Shown piece after piece: positions 37,547 through 48,277 of a stretch of DNA of 64,000 nucleotides. The notes below the pieces were generated by a model. It was not told the DNA's origin. It saw only the letters and a program-made list of their open reading frames with translations, and did not search any database. Each line of letters opens with the position of its first letter. The stretch's first letter is position 1. Both the position numbers and the translations under genes were made by a program. The DNA is taken from positions 8,682,001 to 8,746,000 of the forward strand of contig OX485803.1 of assembly GCA_950295325.1 (NCBI GenBank), given 5' to 3'. This DNA is from Polytrichum commune. Its lineage: Eukaryota > Streptophyta > Polytrichopsida > Polytrichales > Polytrichaceae.

Positions 37547-38521
37547 CAGTCAAGACTTTATAAATGTTACAGGTCAGGAGTAGCAAAAAAATAACATATA
37601 TAGAATCATAACAAGTAACACTTATAGAATTCATACCGATGATTAATAACATTTATAGAAATAACACTTAAAATTTCTGAAAATGAAGAACGTAACATTT
37701 TACAACAATAAAAGTATAAATGATAATACATAATTCAACGAAACTAATTGAAAGAAATAATCTATATAATAGTAACTTGACGAGATTCTTCCAACTAAAC
37801 TAACCGAAAGAAAGTCTATAGTAGTTTGACGAGAAGCTTCCAAATGATGAGATAAAACTTCCTTCTGGAGTCCTTGAATGCTCTTGATGTGTGATAGGGC
37901 ACCATTTGGTCTTTGTTCAAAGTATTTCTTCAAAGTCTCTAGAGAACGCTCAACAACACTAAATCCTACAACTTCTTCTACCACATCAACCATAACCTCA
38001 TCGACATCAATTTCTTGATGTTCTGAGGAATACATATCCAGAAACTCCTCATCGGTAGGTTCGTAGGGGTTGTTTAAATCAAACTTCATCTCATAATTGA
38101 GGTATTCATGAGCATTCATCACGTCACCCACCTCACTATCAGATGACAACAACGTCAGCTGATGAAGTAAAGTAGCAACTTCACCAACCTCTACCAAGGG
38201 CCTAGCTTCCTCTATCTCCCTCTCAATAGAGATCGAAAGAACACACGTGTGCCTCCAACAATTTTGAATTGTTCGCAAAGAATATGGGATAAATGTGATT
38301 ACATATTCAAAATGTATGCTCTCATATATTATTACCTTAATTTTCTCAAAATTAACACTTATAGAGGTGCAATTAACAAAGAAGGGAGTAGAACATGTTA
38401 CAACACTTAACACATAACACTCACTAGTCTAACCAATTGTACTTTTGTAGGGGAGTAAAATTTTCTTAACATATACGAAATTATAACGCTCATAGGGGTA
38501 ACACTTATAGAATCTTGACTG
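37547..38521. mobile_element. pogo/Tigger-type DNA transposon, deletion derivative (975 bp)
   Basis: Ends are CAGTCAAGACTTTATAAATG on the left and, on the opposite strand, CAGTCAAGATTCTATAAGTG on the right, both continuing TTAC. They form a 24-bp inverted repeat with three mismatches. TA flanks both ends (37545-37546 and 38522-38523). CAG-starting ends and a TA duplication are typical of the pogo branch of Tc1/mariner. The subterminal regions repeat TAACACTTATAGAA several times (37614, 37647, 38341, 38500). The element still encodes the C-terminal part of its own transposase on the minus strand, so it arose by internal deletion of a larger autonomous copy. Confidence 0.87.
37850..38290 (-). 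pseudogene. C-terminal fragment of a pogo/Tigger transposase
   Basis: This lies within a 237-codon minus-strand frame (38413-37700). The motif TIQNCWRHTCVL (about 38235-38270) corresponds to the conserved T-I-x-N-C-W-R-x-T-G-I-L block that follows the DDE core in pogo/Tigger transposases. Next comes an acidic segment (SSDSEVGDVMNA, NPYEPTDEEFLDM) and then SLETLKKYFEQR and ASRQTTIDFL, matching the usual C-terminal leucine-rich segment and Q-x-x-I-x-x-F end. The catalytic triad and N-terminal DNA-binding domains are absent. The element ends at 37547 and 38521 enclose it. The open frame is long for a relic, hinting at a fairly recent deletion. Confidence 0.7.
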
Positions 38522-38523
38522 TA

Positions 38524-38983
38524 GTAGTTAAAACGCAAGATGCAATTGTGAAGACGACAGACAATGAGCCAATATTGTGCAAATGCAAGTGTGGGCAGGG
38601 TGTTGAAGATTCAATGGGTGGGCAGCAGGCTTTTGGCCATACTGACAGAAGAGGCATCCTATGCATGCACCATAACTTACTATAACATACCCATAATAAC
38701 TCTTGATGACTTAAGTCACTGCAGTAACTCAGTGGCTGAGAGATTGATAAATTAAGTGACAATACTACACTAATTAATGAGTCAGCCCAAGTAGCACTGA
38801 CACACAGAGGATGAACACGAGGCACGTGAATTGGTGGAGAAATTGAATGTAAATAAGTTAGTTCTCCGCTGACAAAAGTTGGGAGGGAGGGAGGTTGAAA
38901 TAACTTAAGATTCATCTATATTTTCACTAGAATTTGGTGGGCGAGTAGACTACATGGAAACCAACCCTAACTGATCACCATGG
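38524..38983. other. Spacer
   Basis: Short frames are open on both strands (38505-38915 minus, 38564-38755 plus) without recognisable domains. Nothing else is seen. Confidence 0.35.
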
Positions 38984-39130
38984 GGGTTAGCGGGTGCTTT
39001 TTGCACCCGCCACAAACATGTCAAATGCACGTTACAGTCATTGGGCCCACCGCGATGTATACATGATGCACATTTGACAGGTGTGACGGGCATTCGACAT
39101 GTATTGTGACGGGTGCAAAAAGCAACCCTA
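38984..39130. repeat. Small foldback with GGGTGCTTTTTGCACCCG ends
   Basis: The left arm reads GGGTGCTTTTTGCACCCGCC, then ACAAACATGTC. The right arm, on the other strand, reads GGGTTGCTTTTTGCACCCGT, then CACAATACATGTC. GGGTGCTTTTTGCACCC is itself a palindrome. ATGGG borders both sides and may be a target-site duplication. MITE-like. Confidence 0.6.
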
Positions 39131-39439
39131 ATGGGGTGATGAGTCATTGTACAAGGACTCCATTTCGGTGTTCAATAAGTAAACAACTATTTCTTATGGG
39201 GACGAGTTAAAAGTCTGAAAGGTGGTTAAAAGTGGGTGGGAGTGGGTGGAAGTTGAAGGTTTAGTATTATTCCAAACCTTGGGAGAGAAGGACTTATCGT
39301 ATACGAGCGTACCTCTCATTCGTCTAACATGAAAATGTTGAAATAGCATGTAGCCCAGAGGTTACATTTGTTCCAAGTAAATTGACACCGGAGCTAGCTA
39401 GATAGACCATGAATTAGTCTACTCAAGGTCGATTGAGAT

Positions 39440-40080
39440 GAATTGGCAACAAACCTATAGGGGTCAAGTTTTATGTTGAACCAATGAGAAGTACACTTGT
39501 GTACGATAATTCCCTCTCTCCCAAACCTTGGGGGCAACATTTCAATGAACCCTTTGTGTGATGATCGGTAACATTGCTCATGTGGGCACCACAAACATAG
39601 CACAAATGTTTGGAAGAGTTGGTTTTGAAATGAAGTTCAATAGACCAAGGTAAAAGCAATTTGGCCTCGACGTATACCTAACTTTGGGGAGCTTGGTTTC
39701 AAGGTTGGTCACCTCTTTCTTAGAGTAGAAATGTTCTTTTTAACTCAAATCCAAGATGGTGGTTTTGCAAGGCTCAAAACCCTTGTATTTGATTGGAGTT
39801 GAAAATGAATGTTTATTACCCTAAAAAAGAGGGGACCAACCTTGAAACCAAGCTCCCCAAAGCTACGCACATGTCAAGGCCAAAGTTATGTTACCTTAGC
39901 CCACCGGAGTTCATTTCGAGACCAACATTTCCAAACATTCGTAGGCTCCCTTCAACCATGGCAACACGGTCTCTTTCTTATATGGAATGTCAAACCTTCT
40001 CACACACTTGTATGTAATGAACAATGCAATATCTCAACTCTTTTGACCTGGGACTACCTTTGATTATGGAGAAAATACCA
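39440..40080. repeat. Long imperfect foldback (about 640 bp)
   Basis: The arms are clearest at 39594-39731 and 39812-39950. TTTGGGGAGCTTGGTTTCAA with GGTTGGTC is an exact inverted pair, extending outwards through GAAATGAA(G/C)T and AATGTTTGGAA words. The centre (about 39740-39810) also pairs loosely. No gene is recognised. Confidence 0.65.
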
Positions 40081-40680
40081 TGCACATTTGTTTGAGTAAT
40101 ATTATGGCAACTTATGAAAATTTCCTTGATCCTCAATTAAAAAAAATAACATCCTGAATTCGATTGCAATATAGACGCAGTCCATTTTCTTTTACTTGAA
40201 AATTTAAAATTTTTAAAAATACATGAGTATTATAATGTGAGTGCAAATTGTTCATTCGTTTCCATCCATTAACAATGAATTGCTTAAGGAGCCATAATGC
40301 CACATGGCCCTCCCACTTGGCATGAACATTCTTATTAGTCCACATGCATGGGTGAAAGTCTTACTAACTTATATTTGACTTTGAACTGAAGAGAAATGGA
40401 GCTCCAAAAGGTATGCGTGGTCTTTGTCTACGGTAAGTGTCAAAAACGTCACATACCAAACATGTCTCAATGACAACATCTGCATCCAATATGAGAGACA
40501 TCCACCACCCTGTCAATCAATTTTAAGAACCTCAATGAACTTGGGTGATTTCAATTGCCACATGCATGTATATGAAAAGTACAAGAGTAAGTATTCTAAT
40601 ACGGAGTAGACATCTGTTGGGTCAATTACAATTACAACTAGAATCGCTATTGTTTTTCCCACTTGCCCCACCTTGAAAAG

Positions 40681-41021
40681 TCCCGGGTTCAATCACATCT
40701 TCATTTGGTTGGGCCCCGTCCCTCCCATGTCTCCTTTACTGCATGCACGTGTGTGGGAACTCTTCCTCGTTGGGAACCAATGTGACAATACCCTGTCAAA
40801 ATTACAAATATTCCAGTTGACATCACTCTCATTATCCCAAGTTAATTGATGGAATCCATTCACATGCCAAAGGAGTTTAATGGCTTAAGTGATTAGGTAT
40901 TGTCACATTGATTCCCAACGAGGAGGAGTTCCCACGCAGGTGCGGGCAGGAAGACCGGGCAGTGAAGGAGGTGTGGGAGGGGGCGGGACCCAACCAAATG
41001 AAGATGTGATCTAGCCCGGGG
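40681..41021. repeat. Inverted repeat with ~112-125-bp arms
   Basis: The left arm 40681-40792 and right arm 40896-41021 are reverse complements at roughly 85 percent by eye. They share ATCACATCTTCATTTGGTTG and CCTCGTTGGGAA. A 103-bp AT-rich spacer lies between. The arms start CCCGGG. It is GC-rich relative to its flanks. Either a MITE or an inverted duplication. Confidence 0.7.
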
Positions 41022-42565
41022 CGCTTGAAAACATCCACTTTAAAATTGTTGAATCATTATCGATCTTCTCAATATTTTCCTATAATGTGTGGTTCTTCTT
41101 CCAACATGTGTGCTTCCAAAGTTGGCTTCAAAACAAGAGTGATTGATTGAGGAAATTGTTGGTGGAAGTGAAGTCAAAGGCCCCAAATATTCAAGTTCAA
41201 TCACTTACTCGGACCATGCAATAAAGGCTTAGAAATATTGCATATCCTTTGCCAAGCTCCACTTTGAATATAACCACTACGGGCCTCGACATACGTATGT
41301 ATTTAAGATTACTCGTTGATATTTACAGCTTGAAATATCAAAATGATCACATCTCAAAGTGCTCAATTTATTAATTGCATTGTTTCAATTGGAGTGCATC
41401 CATACGTGGATGGATATACTAAGAGATTTGGACTTGTATAAATCATCCATATCATTACACATGAGGCATATGTTACCAATGTTTTCACATATAACCATTT
41501 TCTTTTTCTTTTTCTTTTTCTTTTCTTTTCTTTGTAGTGAACCGGTTTGAGCATGTGTTGTCCTGCATGGTGCATTGTATTTGTGCACATAACATGATGT
41601 TGTCAGCGATTGACCATTTTGAATTATCGAAATGGCAAAATATATCAATGCTCGTGCGTCTTTGCGTTTCGAAATTCCAAAACGTATGATAAATTGTGGC
41701 AAAAATAGTTTCAATCGTACGGACCAAATTGAAATATGGTGAGCTTGTTTGGAGTGTGTGCAAACTATCACGTATGTAGGCCATAGAAACTATACCGACC
41801 CTTTTAAGGATTCATAACAAGTCGCAATACACCACCCTCAAAAGAACCATATTTCAAAATTAGTACCATCAGGCCCCACGAAAACCTATTATACTTTAGC
41901 ATAGTTCGATTGCCTTCAGTGGTTGCGAAACACATGGACTTCAAAGCTCACATATTCGGATTTGATGGTCGCCAATCATCCAAAGAACAAGTCTGAAATT
42001 GTGAGTCCAAGGAAGCTGAATGATTTAAAGGCCATCTGCTCTTGACAGCAAGCAGCCGGGTTGAAAGTTAATAAATCTACTGAGGCAAAGCAAGGCAATT
42101 CCACCTATTATGGGCATTGTGCCTAAAACGGACGCATTCTAGGACCGCTTTTTAGCTCATGTCTACAATCTAGGAAAGTCATAGATTATGTTCTACAACA
42201 AGTGCACACTCTTTATGTTTATTTTCATCAAAAGACAAAATGACATGTTCAGGGTTGCCAATTGCAAATCACAAAGATGATCCATCCAGGTTTAGGAATC
42301 AAAGTTGAGATACAAAAATTGTAAAGGGTTGAAGTGAAGATTCTGATTTTTAACAACCACGTGGCCCCTCCCCAACTATGTCATCAATAACTTGACCAAG
42401 AAGGTGTTTATTTTTGCACTACATAGTCTAATATGATTATAACACATGTTTTTTTGGTCTTTGCCCAAAGTAAAGAAATGAAAAAGCAATGTCAAACATT
42501 CCGACATGAATTTTCAACCCATTGGCCCTACCTTGCTCAAGAGCCCCCTTGGTGCAAGGTGGGGT
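41022..42565. other. Gene-free interval
   Basis: A (TTTTTC)n pyrimidine microsatellite lies at about 41503-41532. Overlapping minus-strand frames (41363-41784) read through it and are not supported as genes. The last five bases (GGGGT, 42561-42565) are the target duplication of the following LTR. Confidence 0.4.
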
Positions 42566-44128
42566 TATGAGCCCAAAATGAGTGCTCATATTTGTTTTAT
42601 GTTTAGAATTTAATTAGAATTGCAATTGGAGTGTTATTGAAACAATCAAAAGTATAAAAAGAGTGAGGCTTGGTGTGGATTTATGTTTAGGCCTTAAGCC
42701 ATTTTGTGTGGTGAATTAGAAGCTTAGTGACATTAGGGGGTGTTTTGATTAGAAGAGTAGTGGTTGATGAGGCAAGGGGAAGTGCCTTTGATTTAATTGT
42801 TTGAATTAGAACGTGTTCTTGTTGGTTTAGGGGTTGAAGGGTTAGCGGAGAGGATGAGGTCCTACTAAGGGCGAGAAGGTTTAAGGGGTTGTGATTGGAT
42901 GCCCTTTCTCTCCTCTTCCTCCCTTATCCTCTCGTCTCCTTAAGTTCCCTCTCTTTACCTTTTCTTCTCTCTTCTTCAAAATCTTCCTCTCTCTCTTTCA
43001 ATGCTCTCTCTCTTTGTCTTTTCACTCTCACCCCTTCCCTCTCTTGTGTGTAGAGGTGTGTGTGTGGGTTGTGGGTGATACCCAAAGGAGCGTTAGTCAT
43101 TTGATTGTTAGTCCTTAGTTGTTTAGGCTTATAGTTTAATCTAGTTTGATTTAGTTTAGTTTGAATGGTGTTTATGGTTTTATGGTGGTTTAGCTAAGTT
43201 GAGTATTCACATGCAAGGCTTAGCCAGCCCCTGGACTAAAATGGCAGCTGGGCCGAAGGCTTAGCCAACCCCTGGACGAGACTGCAGCTGGATTGAAGGC
43301 TTAGCCAGCCCCTGGACTAAACGGCAGCTGGGCCGAAGGCTTAGCCAACCCCTGGACGAGACTGCAGCTGGGTTGAAGGCTTAGCCAACCACCGGACTGG
43401 GGTTGAGCAGTACCGGTCACTGCAGCCAGTTGTTGGGTAGCAACCACAATAAGGAATGGGAGCCATTTGAACTAGGGCTTAGGTAGGAGCTGGGTTATGA
43501 GTTAAGGGGGGTAGCTAGGTAGAATTTAGGAAGTTAGCGGGGTTAGCATTGGAGTTACAATTAGGAACCCCTTAAGTTGGAGGTTGTTGACGTTAGGGAG
43601 TGAACTTGTGAGTGAATTTAGAAGTGACTTGCAATAGAGTAATGCTAAGATAGTGATAAGAGAGAGAAGTGTTTTTTAACACTTGTATCCTTATCATGGA
43701 ATGAATTGATGTGCTAAAATTGATGTAAAGCACCAGGGTGAGTTGTGTGGTTCCCCACAAAGAGGACGGCCTTGGGTGACGATTGCGGATTAAGGTATTA
43801 GAAATTTAATTGTCACATGGAGTCGACAAGCCATAGCCTCACGGAGGCTAAGATCACTAATGAGAAGGTCTTGGCTAATGTCAAGGTCTCAAGAGGGATA
43901 TCACTAAGGGCATGTGTAGCCAAGGCCGCGGGGTGGACCCTTGAGAAGGCCAATGCTCTACCTATTCAAGAGGCTAACATCAATAAAACATCATGATTCT
44001 AAGTAAGTTGGGAGTTCATTGAGATGGGAGTTACATTCCATGTTACCGCGAGTTTTGGTATGACACATGTGATTCTCAAAACCACCACCCGGACTAGGAC
44101 GCTTAAGGGTGGTGGGTTTGGCCTCACA
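42566..44128 (+). mobile_element. Solo LTR, diverged member of the same family (1563 bp)
   Basis: Starts TATGAGCCCAAAATGAG and ends GGCCTCACA, matching the ends of LTR 2 (TGTGAGCCCAAAAGGG ... GGCCTCACA) with one change in the first two bases. It is flanked by GGGGT on both sides (42561-42565 and 44129-44133). TATAAAAAGAGTGA lies 87 bp from the start, as in the other copies (88 bp). GTTTTTTAACACTTGTATCC near 43670 and GACGCTTAAGGGTGG near the end are also shared. The middle differs, and a 40-bp tandem array replaces the 17-bp array. No internal region adjoins. It is clearly older than the other two. Confidence 0.87.
43215..43410 (+). repeat. 40-bp tandem repeat with 80-bp higher-order period
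   Basis: Five units start at 43215, 43256, 43296, 43336 and 43376 with AAGGCTTAGCCA. Units alternate between a type with CAGCCCCTGGACTAAA and a type with ACCCCTGGACGAGACTG, so the true period is about 80 bp. The last unit is diverged. Confidence 0.9.
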
Positions 44129-44199
44129 GGGGTTTATTGCCTACCTTGAGGTATGTGGGCTTTAATTATAGAAGTTGTTTTAGTATTCATTTATTAAGG

Positions 44200-46600
44200 G
44201 GGGTGGGGGGTGCGGGTTCTTGTTTAATGGCAAGTTTAGTTGTATTGAGCACAAGGTACGTGAGGTATTTTATGGCTATTTGGTAGATATTATTTTTATG
44301 GTTTTCTTGATCGATGAATTGGGGATTTGTAGTGTTATGAGGAGTTCAAGGCTTCTTGTGTGTATAGCGCCTCTTACTACGGCTATTATTGTTATGAGGG
44401 GTTTGACTTTCCAACCTTGAGCTATGCTTGCATCTATGAGGGGGTTGTATTTGTTTTTATTTCGTTTCTATGGCTTGGTCGATGAACCTATCGTGTGTGA
44501 AGGTAAATTCAATATATCGGTGTGGGGATGAGGGGGTCTTCTTGCTCAAATGTATATAATGATTGTATACCATGAATGTATACAATGCCGGGTCTTAATT
44601 TTGCAAGGCATTCACATCTCATGGTGTTGCATGCGCAACTTAATACCAGGGTGGGTTGGTATTGTCTTGTGGGCTGTTATGTTGGTTACTAGCGTTTGTG
44701 AGTGAGATGTCTACTTTGTACACTTAATTTTAGAAAATTGGTGAGGTGATGGATCATGGTTTTGTGACGTGCAATTTCATAGGCCTTTGAATATGCATAA
44801 TGTACAATTCGGTTGGAATGTGGTGGATGTGTGTTGGGGGTGGGGCATGTGGAGTGAGGGGGGGGGGGCGCTTCAAGAGTAATTATCCATTTTGCAAATT
44901 TGTTCAATTTGTAAGATTTGATGGTGGGCGCGGGGTTATATGTAGGTGTGTGTAGGTTGTGAGCTTCTCTGTATCGTTTGTCAAAGATGGGGGGCAAAAA
45001 AAAAAAGTGCATGAGGGAAAAGTCTTGACCATGGATGCATATGATTGTGGTTAGCGACGATTCTAGGTGGTGGTAGTAGGTGAGCCATTGGGGGGTTTTT
45101 AATGACATTTGGTGGGATGGTGCAGATATCTAAGTGTTTTGTTGGTTCCAATTGTTTGGGGAAGGGGGGGGGGGTGTCCAATCTTTGAGGTTTAGGATCG
45201 TGATGTTTATGTTCCTTGGGGTTTCCTTGGTTGCCATTTGGGCCCAATGCATGGCTTCCATTGTGGTTTGGTAATTGGTTGCGTGGGTGTAGCATGCGCC
45301 TTCCCATTTTGGTGAGTTGTAGTTTTTGAGTAGGACTGGGCATGTGAGCAGTGATGAATAGTATGAGTGGGTGCGTTGGAATGTGGTGATTAGAAGGCTT
45401 GTAAGGGAGGGGTGTATGTTGTGGTGTTGGCCAATGGGTTTGTTGATGGGTAGGATGTGTTTGGGTTTCTTGTTGGGTAGGATTGTGTCATATCTATTTA
45501 TGAGCCATGTGATTTTGGTGGCGAAGTCTTGTGTGTATGTGTGTGTGTGTATTGTGTGTGTGTGTGTGTTCGGGGGGGGGGGGGGGTGTGTTCGCCGTGT
45601 GGTTGGTTTGTTTTGATTCTTTGTACCATTCCCATAGCCATTCAAGTTGTTCAAAGGGAATTGTGGTTATTTACGCTTGGATGTGATAAAACATTGTTGC
45701 CCCTTATTGTTGTATTTGTATTGTTGGGTGGGAGGTTATGATGTCTTTGTTTGAGTTACATTCTTGTGTGCCCAGAGTGAGGTATGATGTTTTGATTGTA
45801 AGGCGGACCAATTGCGGGTCTCTAGTTTGGGGAATGTGAAAGCTGTTGGGGGCATTGGGAGAATTTGATGTAATTGAATTTGTTTTTGAGGAAGTATTAG
45901 CTAATGATAAATTGTGTTCAAAGGCAAGGTTGTATGTGTCAAGCATTTGTTTCCTATTGGACCATTTTTCTATGGGCCCATCCAAGGTTTGTCATTGGCA
46001 GAAAAATTGTTAGTGTATGATGTGTGCTCCCATTGGTCTTTTCTTTCCCCAATTCTTTCATTGGTGTTTGAGTGGATGAGGGTTCCGTTTGTATTGTTGG
46101 TTGTTGCGTTGGCAGAGTGGCGGGGAGTGTTATGGTTTTGAGTGTGGTGGGTGGAGTCATTTTTATGTTGTGTAGGGAAGATGCTATTGGCTTGTTGGAC
46201 AATTTCTCTAATTATTTTGGGCAACATTTTATATTTTTGTTTGAATTTTTCTTTAGATATGATGGCTTATTGGTCGTAGTTTTGTATTTGTTATATGGTG
46301 GCTATGTTGAACGAGTAGAGCATGTTGAGGCATTTTGTGGATTTTTGTTGTTTTTCCTCTAGGTAGGGAGGTGTAATTTGAGTTGGAGTGCCATTTCAAA
46401 AATGATATTTCGTGTGGGTATTTTTGGGTGGGAAAGGTCTTGTCATGGTTATTGATGTGGACTTCAAATTCTCTGAGTAAGAATGGTGTCTCAGTTGTGG
46501 GGGATCTAGAGCATGCTTGATATGTAAGTTTTGGGACATTGAGAGAGCCATCATATTTGGTTAATGTGTATTTGGTAAGCACATGATAAACCTTGCTCAA
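44200..46600 (-). pseudogene. LINE C-terminal region
   Basis: Minus-strand frames give LSKVYHVLTKYTLTKYDGSL (about 46580), typical of the post-reverse-transcriptase thumb. They then give PTYNPAPTIKSYKLNKFAKW (about 44950-44890), YEIARHKTMIHHLTNFLKLS (about 44740-44800), GWKVKPLITIIAVVRGAIHT (about 44350-44410) and IKYLTYLVLNTTKLAIKQ (about 44215-44270). This order parallels the plus-strand fragment at 11.3-12.4 kb. The central part is interrupted by poly-C runs and a (CA)n tract near 45540, and an RNase H catalytic core is not clear in it. Confidence 0.7.
45527..45586. repeat. (GT)n microsatellite followed by poly-G
   Basis: Interrupted GTGTGT runs are followed by a G tract of about 14 bases. 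They lie within the decayed LINE and are probably later expansions. Confidence 0.85.
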
Positions 46601-46869
46601 TTGTTCGGGTCGTTGAGGGTTTGATTAAGTTGTGTTCCTATGCATGTGAGGTAGTATGTGGTGTTGATGCCAAATCCTTTAGTGTTGAGGTGGGTGAGTA
46701 TGTTGACGGTATTGGTTGGGATTTTACATATATATTTTGATGAGATTTCTTAAGATTTTATCATTTTTCTAGTGTTTAGTTTGGAGAAGGGGACACCATA
46801 ATATGCATATGTGATGTTGGTTGATAATGGTGTTGAGGTCCTATAATTTTTGACGTATTGTAGCTAGGG

Positions 46870-48170
46870 AGGCTAAGAGGAGTTTAATTTTTTCATTTGC
46901 CTTGGTCATAGTTATGTCTTTTCGCATTTGCCATTTGAGCAAGGGTATTAGGTGTAGTCCAAGGTATGTGTATCGTTGTTTTGGGTTAGCAGAGAAATGT
47001 TGCTCTTTGTATGTGATTCTTTGTGATTATGTGAAAGCTTTGAAAACGGTGAGCTTGAGTTTAGTTTTATTCGGGCTTCATGTGATGGCGCATTTGGCAA
47101 GGTTTAGGTTTGTGTGTGCCCATTCTACAAATTTTAGGAGGTTAGTAATTTGCGGTTGGAGGTGGTTTATGTTGTTTTATGAGGTTCGCTAGATCATTTT
47201 CATATGCCTTGGTGGTACATGTGCTTTTGGAGGTGTTAAATTGGGTAGCTTAGTGACCCCACTTCTAGTTGTCTTAATAAAGGTTTTAAAAAAATCATGA
47301 ATAGAAACGGACTTAGTGATATCCTTGAATAGTGCCCCTACTGATGTGTACCCGGGATTGTTTTTAAAGTAGCTTTCATGAAAGGATGTTGTGGTGTTTG
47401 CATATATGCCTCTGACTAAATCAACCTCATCATTTGGGTAACCTAGGTCTTCCATGATGGTGAGAAGCCTAGCATGGTCTAGCTTTGCGGAGTCTATGTA
47501 TGTGATGTGTATATATTGGGATGAGTATGTGGCATCTTCTAGTGTGGTGATTAATCATTTATATTTGGCAAGCTATATTAAGTTGTGGCCAAAATCCTTC
47601 TTGGATATATTGTAATATTTTATGTTGTTTTTTGGTTGGTTAGGAGGGGGATAAAGGTGCTTGTGTAAAATTTATAGGTGATGTTGGCGAGGGCGATGGG
47701 TCTATAGTTGGAGATTAGTATCGGGTCGTTTTTTGTGTAATAATATGGTGTGTGTATATATTATTAACATTTATTTTTTATTTTTTATTTTTGAAGAGGT
47801 GGTTGTGGAATGTGTTGGGAAGGGCTCTAAATATTTAATTTGGGATGTTGTCTGATCATAGGACTTTTCCTCTAGTTGGGTTTTTGAGGCTTAAGTAGTA
47901 TACTTCTATGGTGAATTGGCAGGCTATGTTGTAGTTTGTGGGGCTTCACCTTTCTAGAATGAGATTATTGGTGTGGTGCCACATGTATTTTTGGATGGTG
48001 CATGTGCATCGGGGTGGGTGGTCCGTGATATTGTCTCATAAAGGGGTTTGTCTTTGGAAAGAGGCTTGTTGGATGCGATGTATTGTGTGGGAGATGTCTT
48101 GTGGGTTTGTGAGGATGTTTCTTAGTTCATCTTTATACATTCTATCATTGCTTGGTCAGTGGTCTTGAAT
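46870..48170 (-). pseudogene. LINE reverse transcriptase domain, inactivated
   Basis: From N to C on the minus strand: LKNPTRGKVL then SDNIPN (about 47860, the G-P-D-x-I-P-N block), then YIDSAKLDHARLLTIMEDLG followed by YPNDEVDLVRGIY (about 47380-47500). GTIQG and, after a one-base frameshift, LSPFLFMIFLKP follow at about 47280-47345 (the usual G-x-x-Q-G-D-x-L-S-P block). KAYENDLANLI (about 47180-47210) stands where the catalytic Y-A-D-D should be, so YADD has become YEND. KFVEWAHTNLNLAKCAIT (about 47090-47140) follows. Reverse transcriptase copies the element RNA at a nicked genomic target; here the catalytic Asp pair is damaged and frames are broken. A 40-base poly-T run at 48237-48276 interrupts the upstream part. 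Confidence 0.82.
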
Positions 48171-48233
48171 ATTTTTTTGTGTATGATCCATGGTTTTGAG
48201 TTTTGAGTTTAGTGGGGATTTGTTCTTGTTGAT

Positions 48234-48236
<3 letters not shown>

Positions 48237-48276
<40 letters not shown>
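48237..48276. repeat. Poly-T tract of about 40 bases
   Basis: An uninterrupted T run (poly-A on the LINE sense strand) within the LINE coding region. It reads as polylysine in minus-strand frames, which are therefore not credible proteins. It could be slippage expansion or the tail of a small insertion; no flanking duplication was seen. Confidence 0.9.

Positions 48277-48277
<1 letters not shown>

Noticed and set aside
37700-37849. C-terminal hydrophobic tail of the 237-codon frame
   Set aside because: It lies beyond the expected transposase end and is AT-rich read-through into the element's subterminal repeats.
40683-40700. GGGTTCAATC resembling a tRNA or SINE B box (also near 21232)
   Set aside because: No A box at suitable spacing and no cloverleaf can be drawn.
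41363-41784. Overlapping minus-strand frames of 75-128 codons
   Set aside because: They read through a pyrimidine microsatellite and share no recognisable motif.
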